Positions 46,812 through 60,500 of a DNA stretch of 64,000 nt are shown piece after piece. The stretch comes from Protoeuglena noctilucae. Taxonomy: Eukaryota; Chlorophyta; Pedinophyceae; Marsupiomonadales; Marsupiomonadaceae. Below the pieces are notes generated by a model, which did not search any database, was not told where the DNA came from, and saw only the letters and a list, made by a program, of their open reading frames with translations. The position numbers and the translations under genes were made by a program. Position 1 is the first letter of the stretch; each line of letters begins with the position of its first letter. The stretch spans positions 1,612,001-1,676,000 of the forward strand of contig OY253668.1 in the NCBI GenBank assembly GCA_958009085.1. The letters are read 5' to 3'.

Positions 46812-47590
46812 TCGGGGCTTGTACGGGCTGTGCAGAGTGAGGGCGGGGAGCAGGGGGGGGGAAGCAGAGGGCGGGGAGCAGAGGGCGGGCTAGAATTAGA
46901 GGCTGTCGATGCATGTTGAGCGGGCGAGGGCCCGCTTGATGGGGTTTTTCCCTGAATGTGGCAACACCAGAGCGTCAGTCACCCTGACTGATGGAGTTGA
47001 GGGACATCCATTGAATACGTTTGAAAGGGAAGGAACCAAAAAACAGCAAAGTCACGAGAGTCACGAGTCACCAGGAAGAGTGCACTTATGCTGGCGAAGT
47101 GTGTGTCGGTTGGGGTTGCGCGACCGCACCGGCACCGCTCGCGTCGCTTCCCTGCCTCTGCCCCTCGGTCGCAGCGTTGCACTCCGGTCCCCTGCCGGCG
47201 CTGTTCACCCACAGCACGAGCTCCTGCTGGCAGCGCTTTTGGACGCGTGTGGTCGAGATGGAAAGCTGGGACTGCGGGGCATCTGCGTGGAGGAGCATAG
47301 ATGAAAGGCGGTATTGAAACTGGCTGCGATGCAAAAGACCCGACTCAACCACTAAAGCATGACATGACGTGGGATAGCGCTGCTGCGTAAGGGTTTAGGC
47401 AATTCGCTCTCACCGTTCGCCAGCTGCTGGGTGTAAAGGAAGGCGTCGGCAGTCACACGCTGGGCCAGGCGATCTGCGTCGGCCCCATATGCCAATCTGC
47501 AGCGATCGTGAAGGGATGAATTGTGACGATCTCACTGGTTGGCCCCAAAGTCGCCAGTCAAGGCTGCAGTTGCCGAGAGCCCAGCTACCA
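46812..47590. other. Convergent 3' region between GGT and the secreted EF-hand gene
   Basis: This is 780 bp with no supported gene. The first 85 bp hold imperfect copies of agagggcggggagc (46826-46890), likely GGT 3' UTR. The middle is markedly AT-richer than the window. The last terminal exon of the minus-strand secreted-protein gene may extend into 47480-47590. Confidence 0.4.
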
Positions 47591-50500
47591 CTAGGCGGGT
47601 GTGATGTATGAGACGTGGCATATGTGGAATGCTAGACCCCCAGCGCACCTCAAATCGGGCGGCAGAGCCCCGGAGACGTACGCCTGCACCGTGATGTGGA
47701 CGTCCTGGTAATCGTATTTGCCATCACCGTTCAGATCCTGCCCAGACGCCCCCACAGCAGCCGACAGGATACCTTGTGCCATTGCTGCCGACGCCTCAGC
47801 GATGTCTGCCTGTTGCTGCGCCGTGAGGCCGACGGGGCGGCCCCTCGGCATCCCCGCCAGAGCTCTGCGTCCGCCTGCGCCGCTGGGAGTGCCAGCACTG
47901 CCCGCAGCAGAACTGCCTCCCGTCGCAGTAGTGCTGCCGCCTGTCGCAGTGCTGCTGCCGCCCGCTGCAGTGTTGCTGCCGCCCGTAGCAGCGTCCCCAC
48001 CGCTCCTCGCAGTGTCACCGCCGCTCCTCGCAGTGCCGCCGTCCCTACTCTCAGTAGGGTCGCTGCCACTTGCAGAGCCCCCATCCCCGCCATCCTGGGT
48101 GGCACCGGAGTTCCCACACCTCGGTGGCTGTGCGGGCGGGACGGGCAGAATGCTGCTTAACAGGTCTTGCAGCTGCTGCTGGCTCAAGGGCACAGGCGTC
48201 GACGTTGCAGATGTGCCTCCGTTGTTAAGACCACCCGTGGGGACTTGCGAATGGCTGCCGTGCTTCCCAGCTTCCGACACCGATGCGGTGGCGTAAGCGC
48301 CCGTCATCTGACCCTTGGTCTGGCCAGCGGCTGGGGTGGCACTCGGGTCGGTGGAAAGGTCGACCACAGCGGCGGCCGTGGCCGTGCCTGTGGTCAAAGG
48401 GACGGGGACCCTTGGTGCATGGCATGCATGGATGTCTTCTGCACGACCGTCTGACCGCCAAAGGTGACATAGAGATGATAAATGCAAACGTGCTAGAGCC
48501 GCTGCATGCGTCACACCTGCCATAGGTGTGGCAGGGCCCAGCTGGATCACGGGCCTAGCCACCAAGGCATCGACCGGAGACACGGGCGGTGCCACGCTGT
48601 CGGACTTCATGGTGAAGGTGGTCCCCTGCGCTTGGTTCACCGCTTGGGCCTGGAGCTGCCCCGCAGTGCCGAACAGCTGCACCATCGCCCCCGACAGTTG
48701 GCCCGTCACGTCGGTGCTGGCTGCGGGAGAGGGCCAGGGTAGCTGCCAGTTGCTAGTGAGGACGCGAAGCTATGCGAGTCTGCCAGTATCGGCAGATAGC
48801 GAGCAGAGCAGCCAGGGTTGCAGTGCGAGACGGCATGCAGCTGTGTGTGCCTCACTGTAGGCCCTTGCTCCCAGTGCCGACACGAACACGCAGCACCCTC
48901 CACTCACCGTTCGCGAGGTCCTGGTGGACGTTGATGATGTCGCTGGCCACGTGGGCGCTGTGCTGCTGGAGTTGGGTCATTAGGGATGCGATGGTGGCCG
49001 TCAGCTCGCTCCTCCGAGACGCATCCGAGGGAGCGGCAGCGGATGGCGCCTGCGACAATGGTAACAACTTAAAGTGCTCGTGCACCCCTTCTCATGCAGT
49101 GGCACCCAACGCGCGCATCGACCGACAGCCCGGCACTTGAGCTGCAGGCGCAGTCCCTACTTGCTGGTTCGCTGGCACTGGTTTAAACCCCGCGCCTGTG
49201 AAGGTCCAGTTGGTCGTCTGCTGCAGGGATCGGCCGTTGCCAGCACCCCTGTCACCGCTCGCGGCCGATGACGCGAATGGGAGGCTCCCAATGCCGCGCA
49301 TGGGGTGCGCGAATCCCCCGGCCATTCCCAGCCTGAACGGCCGCATTGCCTGGCCTCCCGCGCGCAGGCTGCGGGGTGTCACGGGGCCAACCCCCGCCGC
49401 CTCGCTGCCCGCCGCGCCTGCCGCCATGCGCTGGCTGACCAGCCTGGCCATCTCTGGCATGTGGCTCCCGCTGCTGTCGTACGCGACCGTGGCAGCGCTT
49501 TCCATCGCTGACTCGATCTTGACGAGCTCGGCCGGCAAGTCCGCATCCAGGGCCGCGAAAGGGTTGCCAGAGTTGTCCTGGGACAGTCGACGTGCGCCCT
49601 TCCCCAGGGCTGACGCCAGCATCGCACCCGCACCGGGGTTGCTGCGACGGGGCGTACACAGGTGACGTGGGGGCTTGGGCAAAGCCAAGCGAGCTCTGAG
49701 CCCAGATCTAGTCTCTAGACTCGCACCCAGGCTGCCCTGGATTCGCAGCTAGGCTGCCGGGTACCTGCTGTGTGTCGTGTGAGCTGCCTCATCCAATCGC
49801 AGCCTCACCCGGTCGATGCCCTGGGCGACGGTGTCGGGGGGCTCGACGTGGGTGGCGGCGTGCCAGATGCAGTCAGGCTGGCCGCTGCGGCACGCAGGCG
49901 ATCCAAAAGGGGCGTCGACGCGCTCCCCCCTGCGGCCGGCGGTGCTTGCGTGGAGGCCGGGGCAGCGGTAGCCTTGGAGGTGCTGCAAGCATGGGGGTAG
50001 GTATGAAGCATGGGTATGACGCGTCTGAACCTTGTTCTCAGCAGAGAGACCGTTCGTCATGAACAGCCTCGCAAGCAGCTGTCGTGCTCTTACTCGGTCA
50101 TGTCACACCAGGATCGGTCAATGACATAAAATCGTACCTGACCAACTGCAGCAGCTCCTGCCTCGCTGCCACCAGCTGCTGCCAGGTCGCCGCCGCCGCG
50201 TCGAGGTCTGCAGAGAGCTGCTGCGAGTCTGCCATCAGCGAGGTGAAGGGCCCTTGGTTGCTCAGTGCCTGGGCGCCCATCATGGCCATGGCCACTGAAA
50301 CCGGGTTGAGAGCCTGCGAGGGTAAGGACGGGAGGGACCGAAATAACGTGCTGCGGAGCCCGGCACGCTCCCGCAGTGCGCGCACCTTCTTTCGCAGTTG
50401 CCCAGAGGTTCAGCATGCCGTCCAATCCCCGACATTCGACGGTACAATATCACACAGTGATAGGCGATGAGCACCCTCACGTGCCCGTACGCCGCCGTGC

Positions 50501-53387
50501 TGGCTTGGATGGCTGTCTGAGCCAGCGCCTGCGCCAGCGTGGCCGGGCTCGCTGTCGTCGCAGCACTCGATCCCCCCGCAGTCGTGGTGTCGGACATGCT
50601 CTGGACGGACATGGTGGTGGCGGAGGCAGCCACCGGGTCGGACTTCAGTGCTGAAGGGGCTGGCATAGACATGCCGCCCTCCGTCACAATCGAGACCTGC
50701 TGCCCCGAACTGGCGGCGGCGAGGAGGCTCAAATCGGCCAACGCGGGGTCCTGCAGGAACTCCTGCAGGCTCAGCTTGCCGTCGCCGTCCACGTCGTTGG
50801 CTGCAACAGCCGCCTGGATCTGCGGCATGGTCAAATTCAGTCCCTCGTTCTTCGCTGCCAGGTACAGCTCCTGCGCGGACACTGCGGGAAGGGACCCACG
50901 GGGGCTGAAGTATTAGTTGGCGCATGGGTTGGTGGTGGCGTAATGAGCGATAAGAGGTGCGACGGCTGGGCGAGGCGCAAGGGCTCAGGCATGGGACATG
51001 GCAGGCGTGGAGTCGAGTAGGATATGTGGCTGGAAGGGTTACGTCATCACTCCCCTTCTCCGTCCTCATCCATGTCCAGGGCATAGAAGCGCTGCTGCAG
51101 GCCAGCCACGTCTTGGGGGCTCAGCACAACCTCAATGGCACCCGTGGGCTCAAACGACAGCTTGGATGCTGGCCTGACGGGCGCCTGTGGCTTCTGCCCC
51201 GAGAGGGACGCCATGGCCTGCGATCAAGTAAGAGCAGGACATGTTCGGGCCAAGGAATGACCGAAGTCGACTAAGCGAGGCGACACAACGCGAATGAGAC
51301 CGACATGCGCCTACAGTGCGAGTGGAAAGGTGGCTAGGTAGGCCTAGCGCAGATACGAGCCAGCTCGCACCTGTTGCATCCAGGCCGTCACGTCCGTGGT
51401 CGAGATGGTGGTCCCTGTAGGTCCGCTGCTGGTGGCCTGGACCTGCGATGTGCTAGCGGTCTGTGGCGCACCGGACATGTTGGCGATGGAGGCGGATACG
51501 GGCGCAGAGGAGGCGGCAGACTGGCCCTGCGTGCTGCCAGCCGATGAGGCAGCCGCTTGCGTAGACAGCGACTGCGTCTGAACCGTGGCGGGCGTGGCGA
51601 CGACGGGGTCCGACTTGAGGGTGGCGGAGGCCGTGGCCGTGGCCGGCGGGGTGCCGATGGACGACATGAGGAGGTTGGCCTCGTCTTGCATGAGCGTCTG
51701 CATGTACGCCTGCACCGCCGACTGCGCGGCCGCCTGCTGGGCCGCCTGTCCGCTCGCGGGCGCCGTCGAGTTGGTCATGGCTTTGAGCCACGTCTGGAAT
51801 GCAGCTGACGCCGCCTGGTCCAGCGCAGTCTGCTGCGCCGCGGGGTAGCCAGTGGCCGGCGTCGTCACTGGGTCGCTCTTCTGCAGGTTGCTGGCCGCCC
51901 ACTGTTGCATGACCTGGTTTAAGGGGCTGGCGTTCGCCCCCGATGCCGCGGCTCCGGACGCCAGGTACTGAGCGATGGCCGACGCGACTTGCGGGTTGAG
52001 GGTAGGTGCCGCGCCTGCCGACGCCCCGGCTGCTTGGCTGGCGTACTTGCTGATGGCGGACATGACGAGCTGCTGGGCCAGAGGGGACGACAGGGCCGGT
52101 GCGCCGGGCACGGCGCCTCCCCCCGCAGATGCCGTCATCTGGTTCGCGATGGCTGCGGCAATTTGCCCCTGGCCCAACGCTCCCGTCCCTGCGGCGCCCG
52201 TCAGTGCACTCGCCGCGCCCCCGGAGGTCAGCCACTGCTGGAGAGCCAGCTGAGCCGCGGCGCTGGGGTTTGCCCCGGTGGCAACGGAACTGGCGCCCGT
52301 ACTAGTGCCCGCCTGGGCTCCCAGACGTGCCTGCAGCCACTCGCTGGCGAGCACCTGCGCCAGCGAGGGCGCCGGCGCTGTGGACGCAGCGCTCCCGGCC
52401 TGCTGCGCCGCCTGGGTCATGGCCGCGGGTGCCATCGTCTGCTGGAGAGAGCGGGGCCGGGAAGGCCTGCCACCCGCGCCCATGAGGCGGGCCTGAGGAG
52501 CCAAGCCACGGAGCTTACGCGACCCCTGTGGCTGCCCGGCGGATGAGGCAGGCCCAGACGCAGGGGTGACCCCGGGAGTGGTTGCGCCGGCACTTGGCTG
52601 CGGCGTGGAGGGGCCGCCCAGGGCCGCAATGCGCACGCGCACGGCATCCCGGGCAGCCAGGTGGTCCCTGCGTGCAGAGGGGTCACATAACATTTGGATA
52701 TCCACACCAGGCGCCTGGTTTTAGTCCAGCTCCCCGGTGCGACCGGCGCCAGGTGCTGCGACAAGGCTGGGAGCGCGCATGCGAAGTGTTGTGCCAGGGC
52801 CAGCCTCACTTGAGTCGCTGGTCGATCAGGTCAACCAGAGTTTGTGCGTCGGATTCCGCGGGCAGCCCCCGCTGCTGCAGATACGAGCTGAGGTTGGACG
52901 TGTGGCCTGACAAGACGTCACCCACCACCCCGCGGATGTCGCCCGGCGCCTGCGGGACGGGGAGACTTAGAACTGAAAACGACCGTGACCCGTTTGACGA
53001 GTGGAGCACGGTTTCGCGGACGCCCTGAGCCCACCTGGTCCCCCGTCTGGGGAGCGGGCGTGGGCACGAGCTGCTGCAGGTGCTCCTGCACCTTCCCAAG
53101 CATGTCGAGGAGGCTGAGGCTCGTGTCCGCGCTGCCACCGCTTGCCGGCGTGCCGTCGGATTGCACCTGCGCTTCGGGAGAGCGCAGATGGGCCGCCGCG
53201 ACCGTCAGCAGCGGGCTGCCCCTGAACTCGCCGCGTCCCTCACCGCTGCGAGCCCCCTGACCCTGTCGGCGTTGCCGACAGACCCCATTTCTTGTTCATC
53301 GCGCAGTGCTGTCCCTGCGGTCGCGAAAGCGACGCCCACCGCGAGGGCGAGGGCAGCCAGCGTCGCGAGGCGCCCTGCGACGCGCAT
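47591..53387 (-). CDS. Secreted Ala/Gln/Ser-rich calcium-binding protein with EF-hands and KSDPV repeats
   Basis: I do not recognise a named family. From the ATG at 53387 there is a clear signal peptide (MRVAGRLATLAALALAVGVA, then FATAGTA). About a dozen exons follow, mostly low-complexity Ala/Gln/Ser/Thr helices. A segment near 51.05-51.2 kb gives SPQDVAGLQQRFYALDMDED and leads across an intron into VSAQELYLAAKNEGLNLTMP and the perfect EF-hand loop DVDGDGKLSLQE (about 50.78 kb). A third calcium-type loop, DLNGDGKYDYQD, lies near the C-terminus (about 47.7 kb) and looks dockerin-like. A motif (L/M)KSD(P/S)V occurs at 48593-48607, 50631-50645, 51602-51616 and 51866-51880. The protein is probably extracellular or in the wall or secretory pathway. 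The stop at 47591 is provisional because a donor-like site precedes it (about 47649). Exon joins 53262/53166, 53035/52949 and that ending near 52808 are in phase. Confidence 0.65.
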
Positions 53388-54572
53388 CGCAGCGCAGCGG
53401 GGCCTCGGGCTTGCCCGGCGGAGCAGGCGGTCAGAGACGGAATGAAACGTGGTTGCGTGCGCGCAGAGCGACCTCGGGCGCCCTCAGAACGGCGCTGTGG
53501 GATGCGTGGCGGATGCAACGACTTCAAGCCGCGCCTTCGTCCAGGCGCAAGGGGAAAAGCCAAGAGAACAGCGCCGAGACTACCATGCACACAGGACGCC
53601 AGCGCGAGAGAGCGGCAATTTGTTCGGCGCGCGCGAGGAAAGTGCGCTGCCCACCCTCGTCTGATCCGCCTCGCTCATCACCCTTGACGGCCGATCCTTC
53701 ATAGCCTCTTTCGGTATGATATTTGTCCACCATCGCTGCCAAAGCGACGTGTTGAGCGGTTTCGCTCGTGTCAGAAAGGTCGGGCGGAGGACATTGCCAC
53801 CGTCTGCACCACCGTTAGTGACAATGATGCACGTCTTGCCTCTCGCCGCTGGGTCGGCAGCTCTTTCTCTCTCCACCCATCCACACTTGTCTCTCGCGCT
53901 GCGCGCCGTCTGCGGGGTGGCACAGGGCGCGAATGTCTCGACGATAACCCCCCGTATCTGTGCATTCCTCGGGCGCCGGCAGGCGAGCCGACGCGGCGCT
54001 GATTCGCGCCGTCACGGGTGGGCACCGCGAAGGTGCGGAGCAAACAGAACGTGGGACGTAGCCACTACAGTTTGCAATGCACGCGCGACCGGGGCTACGA
54101 ACTTCTTTGGGGCAACTGGATAGGCCCCTGGCTCCCAGGCCCGTCGACCGGGCGCGTGGGCCGGGTCGTGTCACCCGATGCGGTTCGCTGCGCGCCGCTT
54201 CCCGCAATCGCTCCGGCCCCTCGTCGCTCGCAGAGCCGCGTGCATGCGTTCCAATGGAAGGCATCGACCATGAGGCGGGGCCTGGGAGCGGGTGAGGGTC
54301 GCTTGCCACGGCATGCGACGCTTTGGGAGCATTGCGAACGCCGCGTCTGCGCGAGATCCCGCGCGCACGCGCGGAAGTGATCGAGGGCGTGCATTCCTCT
54401 GCGTCTGCGCGTGGCCCCGTCCCCGCTGGGCCCCGCGAAACTCGCCACACCCTCGTGACGCAGGGCGCTGCCCCGCGCCAAGACCTCCGCGCGCGTGGAG
54501 GGGCCGGGCCCGGGGCCAGGGGAGCGCGAGGACAGCCTGGAGCTGCACGTCGGCGAGGTCACGTCCTTGAAG
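53388..54572. promoter_or_regulatory. Divergent region between the secreted EF-hand gene and the Tmc/PAS gene
   Basis: This 1.2 kb stretch lies between two ATG codons. Several open frames exist on both strands, but none has recognisable content. An in-frame extension upstream of 54573 runs back to a stop at about 54464, so an extra 5' coding exon of the Tmc/PAS gene is possible there. Confidence 0.35.
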
Positions 54573-57500
54573 ATGGAGGCGAAGCGCGCCTCGCTCATGG
54601 TGCGTCCCTTGTGAGCCAACCTTGTATCGCGCGCGTGGCCGCCTCGCCGCCAGCGACGCCCGATATCTGGCGCGCAGGATGCTCTCTATGGCGTCATGTA
54701 CACGCTGCTCAAGGAGAAGAAGGAGCAGAGCTGGAAACTGGAAATGCTCGACGTGGCCATCCACTTTGTCCAGCTCTACCTCCTCGTCTACTCCCAGACG
54801 GCAAGTCGGGCAGGGCGCGAGCCTGTCTTCCATAGTTTGTTCCTATCGTGCCTTGCGACTGCGCCCAACCTTCCGGCTTGCCGCCGGTGGCGACGCGCAG
54901 CGTCTCTTCGCAGCTCCTCGCTGACTGTTGAGCGCTCCCCTCCCGCAGTTCCACTGGGACTGGGGTCTCCAGGACAGCCACAGGAGCGAGAGCGTCATTC
55001 ACGGCGTCGAGCTGGCGGAGATCGTCAACCTCCTTGAGGCGCTGGGCTACCAGTCCTTCCTCGTCGTGTACTGGGTCCTATTCTCGGCCCTGGCCCTGGT
55101 GAGACGCCAAGAATCACTTTGTACTTGCGTTTTCACCTGCAGCGGCCGCACGCCCGCGGCAGCGACACCTGCTGACGTCCTCTCGACCCTCCCCCAATTG
55201 CAGTCCCTCATCTGCGCCTGGGTCGCTCAGAACTTTAAGACCGGCAAGTTCCCCTTCATCTGGCCCATCAAGCTGGCGCGCGTGTTCGTCGGCTTCTTCT
55301 TCAAGACGCTGGACATCACGTCGCTTTCGTGAGTCCCGCGCAGCACGTGGCTGCCGAGCTTCGTGTCCCCGCACCCTTCCTGCCCGCGACTGCCACAAGC
55401 CCGTCGGTCATCCGTGCGCCCCTCCCCGCCCGCAGCGTCTTCATCATGGCGCTCAGCTGCCAGATCCACCCGCCACCCGGCGAGCCCTCGCACAACCGCA
55501 TTTACCCGGACAAGCGGTGCGACCGCGCCCCGCACCTCTTCATCCTGGTCTTCGCCGTGCCCTTCGCGGCCCTCACCATCACCATCGGCTGGCTGCTGGC
55601 CGCGGGGACCACCGAGATGGACCCTCTCAACCGCGAGCTCATGGCCGTGCCCTTCCCGGAGGCCTCGACCAAGATCTTCGTCGCGGTGACGGGCATCGAC
55701 GTCCTCAGCGTGTTCCTGCGGGGACACGGCCGCACGTTCGGCGTCACCACGGCGCTCCTGTCCGGCTACATCCTGTACGTCCTGCTGCGATGGATCCCCT
55801 ACTACACGCGATGGGTCAACCGCCTCATGGTGAGGCGCAGAAGAATCGCCGACTCCTCCGCAGCGACCCGCACCGCGAGGAGGGCGCCCTGCGCCTGGGC
55901 TGTCGTGGCAGCTCCTCCGCCGTCGCGACCGTCGTTTCTCAAATCAGCCGGCCCATCGCTGCGCACCAGGCATTGTTACGAGTATCTTTCATGACTCAGT
56001 CGCCCTCACCTCCGCAGTGTGCCATGTACACGGGCCTCTTCTTCGCCGCCCTCTGCCTCACGGCGCTCGAGACCGTCCCCGGCGCCCATCACGTCCGGCA
56101 GGCGTCCATCGCGGGCGTGTTCGGTGAGACGCACCTGCAACCGCGCTCACAGTTTCGCCCGCAGCAAAGTCACAAAGCTGCACACCGTCTCAGGCCATCC
56201 CCGCCTGACTTGCGTGTTACTGTTCGCCCTCCCAGGTGTGCCTCCGGCCATCCTCCTCGGCTGGACGGTCATGTCGGCGCGGCAGTGGATCCCGGCGCAG
56301 AAGGCGGCCGCGGTGCTGCAGGCCTCGCAGCCGACGGCAGGGACGGCGTCACAAAGGGACGTGAGGCCGTCGCCCGGCTCGGTGACGTTCGGCAACGCGA
56401 GGGCGTCCATCACGCTGGCCCACCGCACGCGGCGCAAGAGCGGCGACGTGCCCTTCGCGCGCTCCCGCGCGGGGAGCATCGACGCGCGCGCCGGCCCCCA
56501 GCCCTTCGCCCGGTCTCGTGTCGGGAGAATCGACGCCAGGGCGCCGGTGCCGCGGGCCCTCATGGCGGGGCCCAGCAAGGGCGCGCGCGCTAAGGGCAAT
56601 GAGGACGACATCAACGACTTTGATCTGCCGCCCGCCCGGCCCCGGCACGGCGCACTGAGCTCGCACGCGCCGGAGGTGTCGGTGCGGTACAAGGAGTCGA
56701 ACGACGAGGTGGAGCACAGCAGGGGCCACGGGGCGCGGGACCCGACGGCGACGCTGCGCAAGTGGGCGTCCGCGGCGGTGGTGGCGGGCGGCCGCCGGTC
56801 GTCCGTGCTGCTGCGCGCGCTGTTCCAGAACGAGCGCGCCAGCGCGGCGCACACGAGCACCGCGGAGCCCACGAGCAAGCGGGTGGTCTTTGCGTCGGCG
56901 GCGGAGGTGGAGATCGCGGCGCGGGTCATGCGCGAGCGCGACGTCCACGGCAACCTCAAGGAGAGCAACCTGATGGCGGCGCAGCGGCTGCTGGCGATGG
57001 GCCTGCGTCAGTTCCCGGACAGCCCGCAGCTGCAGCTCTTCGTGAGCCACTTCTTCCTGCACGTGGGCAAGAACCACCAGAAGTCGAGCGCGCAGCTCCA
57101 GCGGGCCCGGCAGCTCCCCATGTCCCTCGGCCTGAGGTTCCAGGTCTTTTGTCGCGACCGCGAGGCGATGCAGGCCGGCGCGGACAGCGGGCTGGGGGCC
57201 GAGGGGGCCATGGACTTGGTGACGTACGTCGAGTTTCAGAACAACTTCCAGGCGGCGCAGCGGAGCCACACCCAGGCGCTGCGGGCGACGCGGGAGGTGA
57301 GGGCGTGGGGATGGCGGGGTGGAGGGCTGCGCTTGGTGCGGGTACTGGGCGCCCTCGCATGCATGCGGCAGCGTCTCGCTCGCGCGGCTGACATGGCACA
57401 GCGCAGGCGACTGGGTCTGACGTGTGGGTCGTGCGTCTTCTGACACCGCAGTTCTGGCGCGGCCTGCTCCGGACGGACATCAGCTTCGAGTCCCTGACGA

Positions 57501-60500
57501 GCTCGGCGTCGCGCATCTCCGAATTGGCGCTCGCGGCGGCCCAGGTCTTCCGAACGATGCTCCGGCAGCACCCCAGCAACGTCAAGCTGCTTCGCGCGCA
57601 CGGGCGCTTTGTGAGCGAGGTGGCCAACGACCCTTGGCGAGCCACGCAGGAGTTTGAGAAGGCCGACCGCATCGAGGATCGGCAGGCGGAGGTGAGGGCG
57701 GCATGGGTGGGCAGGGGCAGGGGCAGGGGCGGTGAGGGTGGTGGGGGTGCAGAGGTGAAGGGGAGGAAAGGGGTGCGGTGGGGTGGGGTGCCAGGAACAT
57801 GGGGTGGAAAGGGTTTTTTGAGGTGCAGAGGGACGCAACGGATGGGCCTGTGAGCTACTTTGTATCAACACTCGACATCCCGTCGCACCGCGCCCCTGTG
57901 CACCACTGAAAGCCCTACCTATGCCCCCGCACGCAGGCCCGTCGCGTGAAGCTCTTGACGGAGGTGGCGAACGCGAGCAAGAACCCGCTGGACGCCGCGA
58001 ACGCCGAGGGAGAGCCCGGGACGCAGCACACGCACCACACGGCCGCCACTCTGTCGGGTCACGGTGGGGCGGGGTCCAAGTCGGTGGTGGACACGATTGG
58101 GCTGGACGAAAACGTGAACGACAACAAGGACGCGGTGATCGTCATCACCGAAACGGGCATCGTGCTTATGACCAATCGCCTCTTCAACAAAATGTTCCGG
58201 TGAGTAGCGGGGCATGAAGGGCAGTTGGTGCATGATGACAAGTTGCCAGGATGAAGATGACGCTCGTGCGCTGCCACCCTTCGCGCATCTGCTGCTGCCG
58301 CCCATTGCTCCGATAGACGAGCCACACGTGCCGTCGCACCCTTGCTTTGGCAAGCGAGCGACACGCGCCCCACGTGCACACGCAGGTACAAGACGGGAGA
58401 GTTGGAGGGCGTGAACGTCTCGGCGCTCATGCCGGCGCCCTTTTCGCAGCAGCACAACGGGTACCTGCGCCAGTACATGTCGTCGCAGCAGGCCCGGCTC
58501 TCCAAACGCTCCCGGGAGGTGGTGGCGCTCGACAAGTCCCGAGGCCTCTTCCCGATCAAGATCCGCGTCACGCCGCTGCCCCAGCCCGGCGGCGGCTGCC
58601 ACTTCATCGGCGTCATCCACAAGCTGGAGGAGCAGGACCTCAGCAAGGGCGAGCTCTGGCTCACCCAGACCGGGGCCGTGCTGTGCTGTTCCCCGGGGTT
58701 CGAGCGGCAGTTCGGGTGGACGTCTGCCGATCTCGCTGGCAAGGGCGTCGAGTTCATTGCAGCCGGCGAGGGCGGCGCGGCCAAGGTGAGACTCGCGCCC
58801 TGGTGGGGGGCGGTGGGTGGGTGAGGAACATAGTGCAGGTGCGTTGGGCACGCCGCAGCAGTACTGGGTGTGCTTGCCGCCCTCTCAGCTGGAAATCGGG
58901 CTGCCGTAACGCGCATTCACTCTGTTTCATGTGCCCTGGTCGCGGCAGGCGACTCGCCTTGGTTGCCGAATCATGTGTGGGTGACATTGTGGGACGATGC
59001 GCATCCATCACAGCGTCCCCTCGCATCCCGCGCGCAGGCCGAGGTGTGGGGTTTGGAGGTGGCCCGGGCGGTGTCCTCCGTGACGCAGGCCTTGGAGCTG
59101 GGGACCGAGGACGAGCATGCGTCCGTGGAGGACTACGAGGGTTCGTTCGAGGCCGTGCTTCGGCACAAGTGGTCCCGGCAGTCGCTGCACGTGCAGTGCG
59201 CCGTGCGGCTGGCGGGCACGGAGACGACGCCCGTGGTGGTGGTCACGGTGGAGATTGACGATGTCGACTGCAGCGCGTGCCTGGCCAGCAACCTCGATGG
59301 CCAGCTCAAGTACGCATCGGCCGGCGCTGAGAAGCTCCTGGGTTACGTCCCGGGGACGATGCTGTCGAAGAGCATGACCGTGGAGCAGATCATCCCGGGC
59401 CCGGGGGGCCACCTGCACGCGGCGTTGGTGCGTGGGTTCTTCCTGAAGGGGGAGTCGGTCCCGCCGGACGTGCCCTGCGCCCACGGCCACATCGTGTCTC
59501 TGCGGTCCAAGAAGGGCTCGCTGGTGCCCGTGCGCATGCGATGGAAGGCGCACCGGGCGGGGAGCGAGGTGCGCGGAGGTGGCGGGGGCAGGCGGGTCTT
59601 GTTGCTGGGGTGTCGCGGGGTGTGTATTCGTACCATTGGCATTGCAGCCATTTGCTTGGTGCGAGGGACCCTCGCTGCTTCACCTGCCGCCTCGTCTAAC
59701 TCCTGACGATAAGCACGCCCTTCTTGCTACCCTTGTAATGCATCGCTACCCCATGTCGTGCGTCCTGCAGACGACAATCGTGACGACGTTGATGCCGGTC
59801 CAGCGCGAGTCTCTCAAGCATCCCTGGGGCATCAGCGACCGCGGGGCCTTCCCGGATCGTCAGATTTGCCTCCGCTTGCTGGTCGCTGCGGACGGGACCA
59901 TCGCTGCAGCCACGGACGGGTTTGGGTTCTCGGCCAAGGGCCGCACGGGTGAGCGGCGCGGGGATGATGGCAAGATACGCGTGGGTGCAATCGTGCTTCG
60001 CTGCTTGACTGCTTCGCGTTTTGTGGATGGCCATGCCTGGGCTGACACAGTTGGGCTTTGGCTGCCCAACCCCCGCGTGCCAGTGACTGCTGTGCCGGTC
60101 GGGAGCTGCAGAGCGAGTCAATCCGGCACGATCAGATTTGTCACGCTCTCCACGCGCTCGCCCGCAGGTTCTGTCTTCGGCATCAATGGTGATGACCTCG
60201 TGGGCAAGACAGCGGACGCAGTGGTGTCGATGATGGACGCGGTCGTCGGCAGCGCACGCCAGTACAACTCACAGGCGAGAAATGGGGCCACTGTAGATGG
60301 ACCATGGTGCAGGGTCGGATGGACTGCACAGCACAGCACGCACCGTCTTCCACAGCATGATCCGACCGATCCCGCCCGCGCCACCCCCGCAGGTCACGTC
60401 GCAGGAGATCCTGGCATCGTTCCTGCCACGCCTGGCCCAAAAGCACCTGGACATGGGGTGCGCATCGTACCGAACAGGCGTGACGTGCCCTCACCCCAAG

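Noticed and set aside
47680-47740. Cellulosome-type dockerin domain in the secreted protein
   Set aside because: Only one calcium-loop repeat is visible; a true dockerin needs two, so it was described as dockerin-like only.
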